Of a DNA stretch of 6,377 bases, positions 6,136 to 6,377 are shown one piece after another (the first letter of the stretch is position 1; the number at the start of each line of letters is the position of its first letter). Source of the DNA: Treponema sp. (GTDB lineage Bacteria > Spirochaetota > Spirochaetia > Treponematales > Treponemataceae); the NCBI GenBank assembly GCA_016293645.1, contig JAEDDW010000094.1, forward strand, positions 1 to 6,377, written 5' to 3'. A program made the position numbers and the translations under genes. Below the pieces are notes generated by a model. The model worked only from the letters and a program-made list of their open reading frames with translations, was not told the DNA's origin and made no database searches.

Positions 6136-6141
6136 CCTCTT
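6136..6141 (-). promoter_or_regulatory. Ribosome binding site fixing the MATE start
   Basis: AAGAGG six bases before the ATG at 6129 is a good Shine-Dalgarno match. The alternative TTG at 6159 has no comparable site, so the shorter start is chosen. Confidence 0.7.
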
Positions 6142-6149
6142 GTGATTCC

Positions 6150-6178
6150 GTTCTACCAATAGAAATATTTTAAGTCAA
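6150..6178 (-). promoter_or_regulatory. Candidate promoter for the MATE gene (proximal)
   Basis: TTGACT (6178-6173) and TAGAAC (6155-6150) are separated by 17 bases on the minus strand in AT-rich DNA, matching 5 of 6 and 4 of 6 consensus bases. The start would be near 6143, leaving a leader of about 14 nt that contains the ribosome binding site. Confidence 0.5.
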
Positions 6179-6193
6179 TAAAGATTCAGTTTA

Positions 6194-6223
6194 AAAATCA
6201 TAAATTACCGTTATGGGAATTTT
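6194..6223. other. Dyad-symmetric sequence upstream of the MATE promoter
   Basis: CATAA (6199-6203) and TTATG (6211-6215) flank ATTACCG. Outside them, AAAAT (6194-6198) and ATTTT (6219-6223) also pair, with a GGA bulge on one side. It lies roughly 50-80 bases upstream of the predicted start and could be an operator, but AT-rich DNA yields such dyads by chance. Confidence 0.3.
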
Positions 6224-6255
6224 GTTTTAGTTGCAGGTGATTTTTATTCAAATGT

Positions 6256-6294
6256 GGATTGCTTCGTCGGACGGTTGTCCTCCTCGCAATGACG
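6256..6294. repeat. Intergenic palindromic repeat with ATTGC...GCAAT ends
   Basis: ATTGC at 6258-6262 and GCAAT at 6286-6290 are inverted, with an inner GGAC (6269-6272)/GTCC (6277-6280) hairpin around GGTT. On the minus strand the element opens with TCATTGCGAGGAGG and ends with GACGAAGCAATCC, a pattern I recall as a common dispersed repeat between genes in many bacteria. It carries no gene and is probably a small non-autonomous element or REP-like sequence. Confidence 0.65.
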
Positions 6295-6305
6295 GGGGTG
6301 TTTTT

Positions 6306-6333
6306 ATTATAGCAAGATAAAATAGCATGTCAT
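6306..6333 (-). promoter_or_regulatory. Candidate distal promoter upstream of the MATE gene
   Basis: ATGACA (6333-6328) and a perfect TATAAT (6311-6306) are 16 bases apart on the minus strand, and TTGC before the -10 box supplies an extended -10 TGn. Transcripts would cross the palindromic repeat before reaching the MATE gene. The -35 box uses bases from the edge of the tandem repeat. Confidence 0.4.
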
Positions 6334-6377
6334 CGCGAGCAAAGTGTTCGTCATCGCGAGCAAAGCGTTCGTCATCG
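6330..6377. repeat. 21-nt tandem repeat running off the window edge
   Basis: Two full 21-nt copies begin at 6330 and 6351, and a third starts at 6372 and is cut by the window end. Each reads TCATCGCGAGCAAAG then TGTTCG or CGTTCG, so they differ by one base. The opening TCATCGCGAG resembles the TCATTGCGAG end of the element at 6256-6294, in inverted orientation. No gene is visible here. Confidence 0.75.

Noticed and set aside
6130..6159. A longer MATE protein from a TTG at 6159
   Set aside because: There is no ribosome binding site, the stretch overlaps a good promoter, and the ATG at 6129 has AAGAGG six bases upstream.
6258..6305. An intrinsic terminator on the plus strand (hairpin followed by TTTTT)
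   Set aside because: No plus-strand gene ends here, the hairpin stem is interrupted, and the T-run is separated from it by a G-rich stretch. It fits a dispersed palindromic repeat better.
6330..6377. A CRISPR array starting at the right edge
   Set aside because: The 21-nt units are contiguous with no unique spacers between them.

Overview
The window is a compact thiamine (vitamin B1) salvage and biosynthesis operon read entirely on the minus strand, preceded by a MATE-family efflux gene on the same strand and bordered at both ends by short repetitive DNA. Moderate GC, tight gene packing, the short form of ThiC and a complete TPP riboswitch point to a bacterium, probably an anaerobe. The protein flavour and repeat-rich borders would fit a host-associated treponeme-like spirochaete or a clostridial lineage, but the sequence alone does not settle this and I hold it with low confidence.

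Layout in the direction of transcription (high to low coordinates). 6377-6130: AT-rich intergenic DNA with a 21-nt tandem repeat running off the window edge, a related palindromic element, and two promoter candidates for the MATE gene. 6129-4783: a 448-residue MATE transporter. 4770-4673: a TPP riboswitch filling almost the whole gap, with a good sigma-70-like promoter embedded in the last codons of the MATE gene. 4672-147: thiM, a small MTH1187/YkoF-type thiamine-binding protein, thiE, a HAD phosphatase, thiD and thiC. Junctions are 12 nt, 1 nt, 58 nt, a 4-nt ATGA overlap and 1 nt. The one loose junction (thiE to the HAD gene) is filled by a degenerate heptamer repeat. 146-1: three direct copies and one inverted copy of a GC-rich element, able to form a long imperfect hairpin just past thiC.

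How the genes fit together. ThiC makes HMP-P from the purine intermediate AIR. ThiD phosphorylates HMP and HMP-P to HMP-PP. ThiM phosphorylates salvaged thiazole alcohol (HET) to HET-P. ThiE joins HMP-PP and HET-P to thiamine phosphate (ThMP). The window has no thiazole-forming genes (thiG, thiS, thiF, thiH, thiO) and no ThMP kinase (thiL), so the operon encodes de novo pyrimidine plus salvaged thiazole. The HAD phosphatase is a reasonable candidate for a ThMP (or HMP-P) phosphatase, and the small binding protein may buffer thiamine or HMP. The TPP riboswitch should shut the set off when TPP is plentiful. Its last conserved bases are themselves the thiM Shine-Dalgarno sequence, which argues for control of translation initiation.

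I see nothing that demands an entirely new system. The most interesting leads are the HAD gene, the riboswitch architecture, the repeat-filled gap inside the operon, and the repeat elements at both borders.
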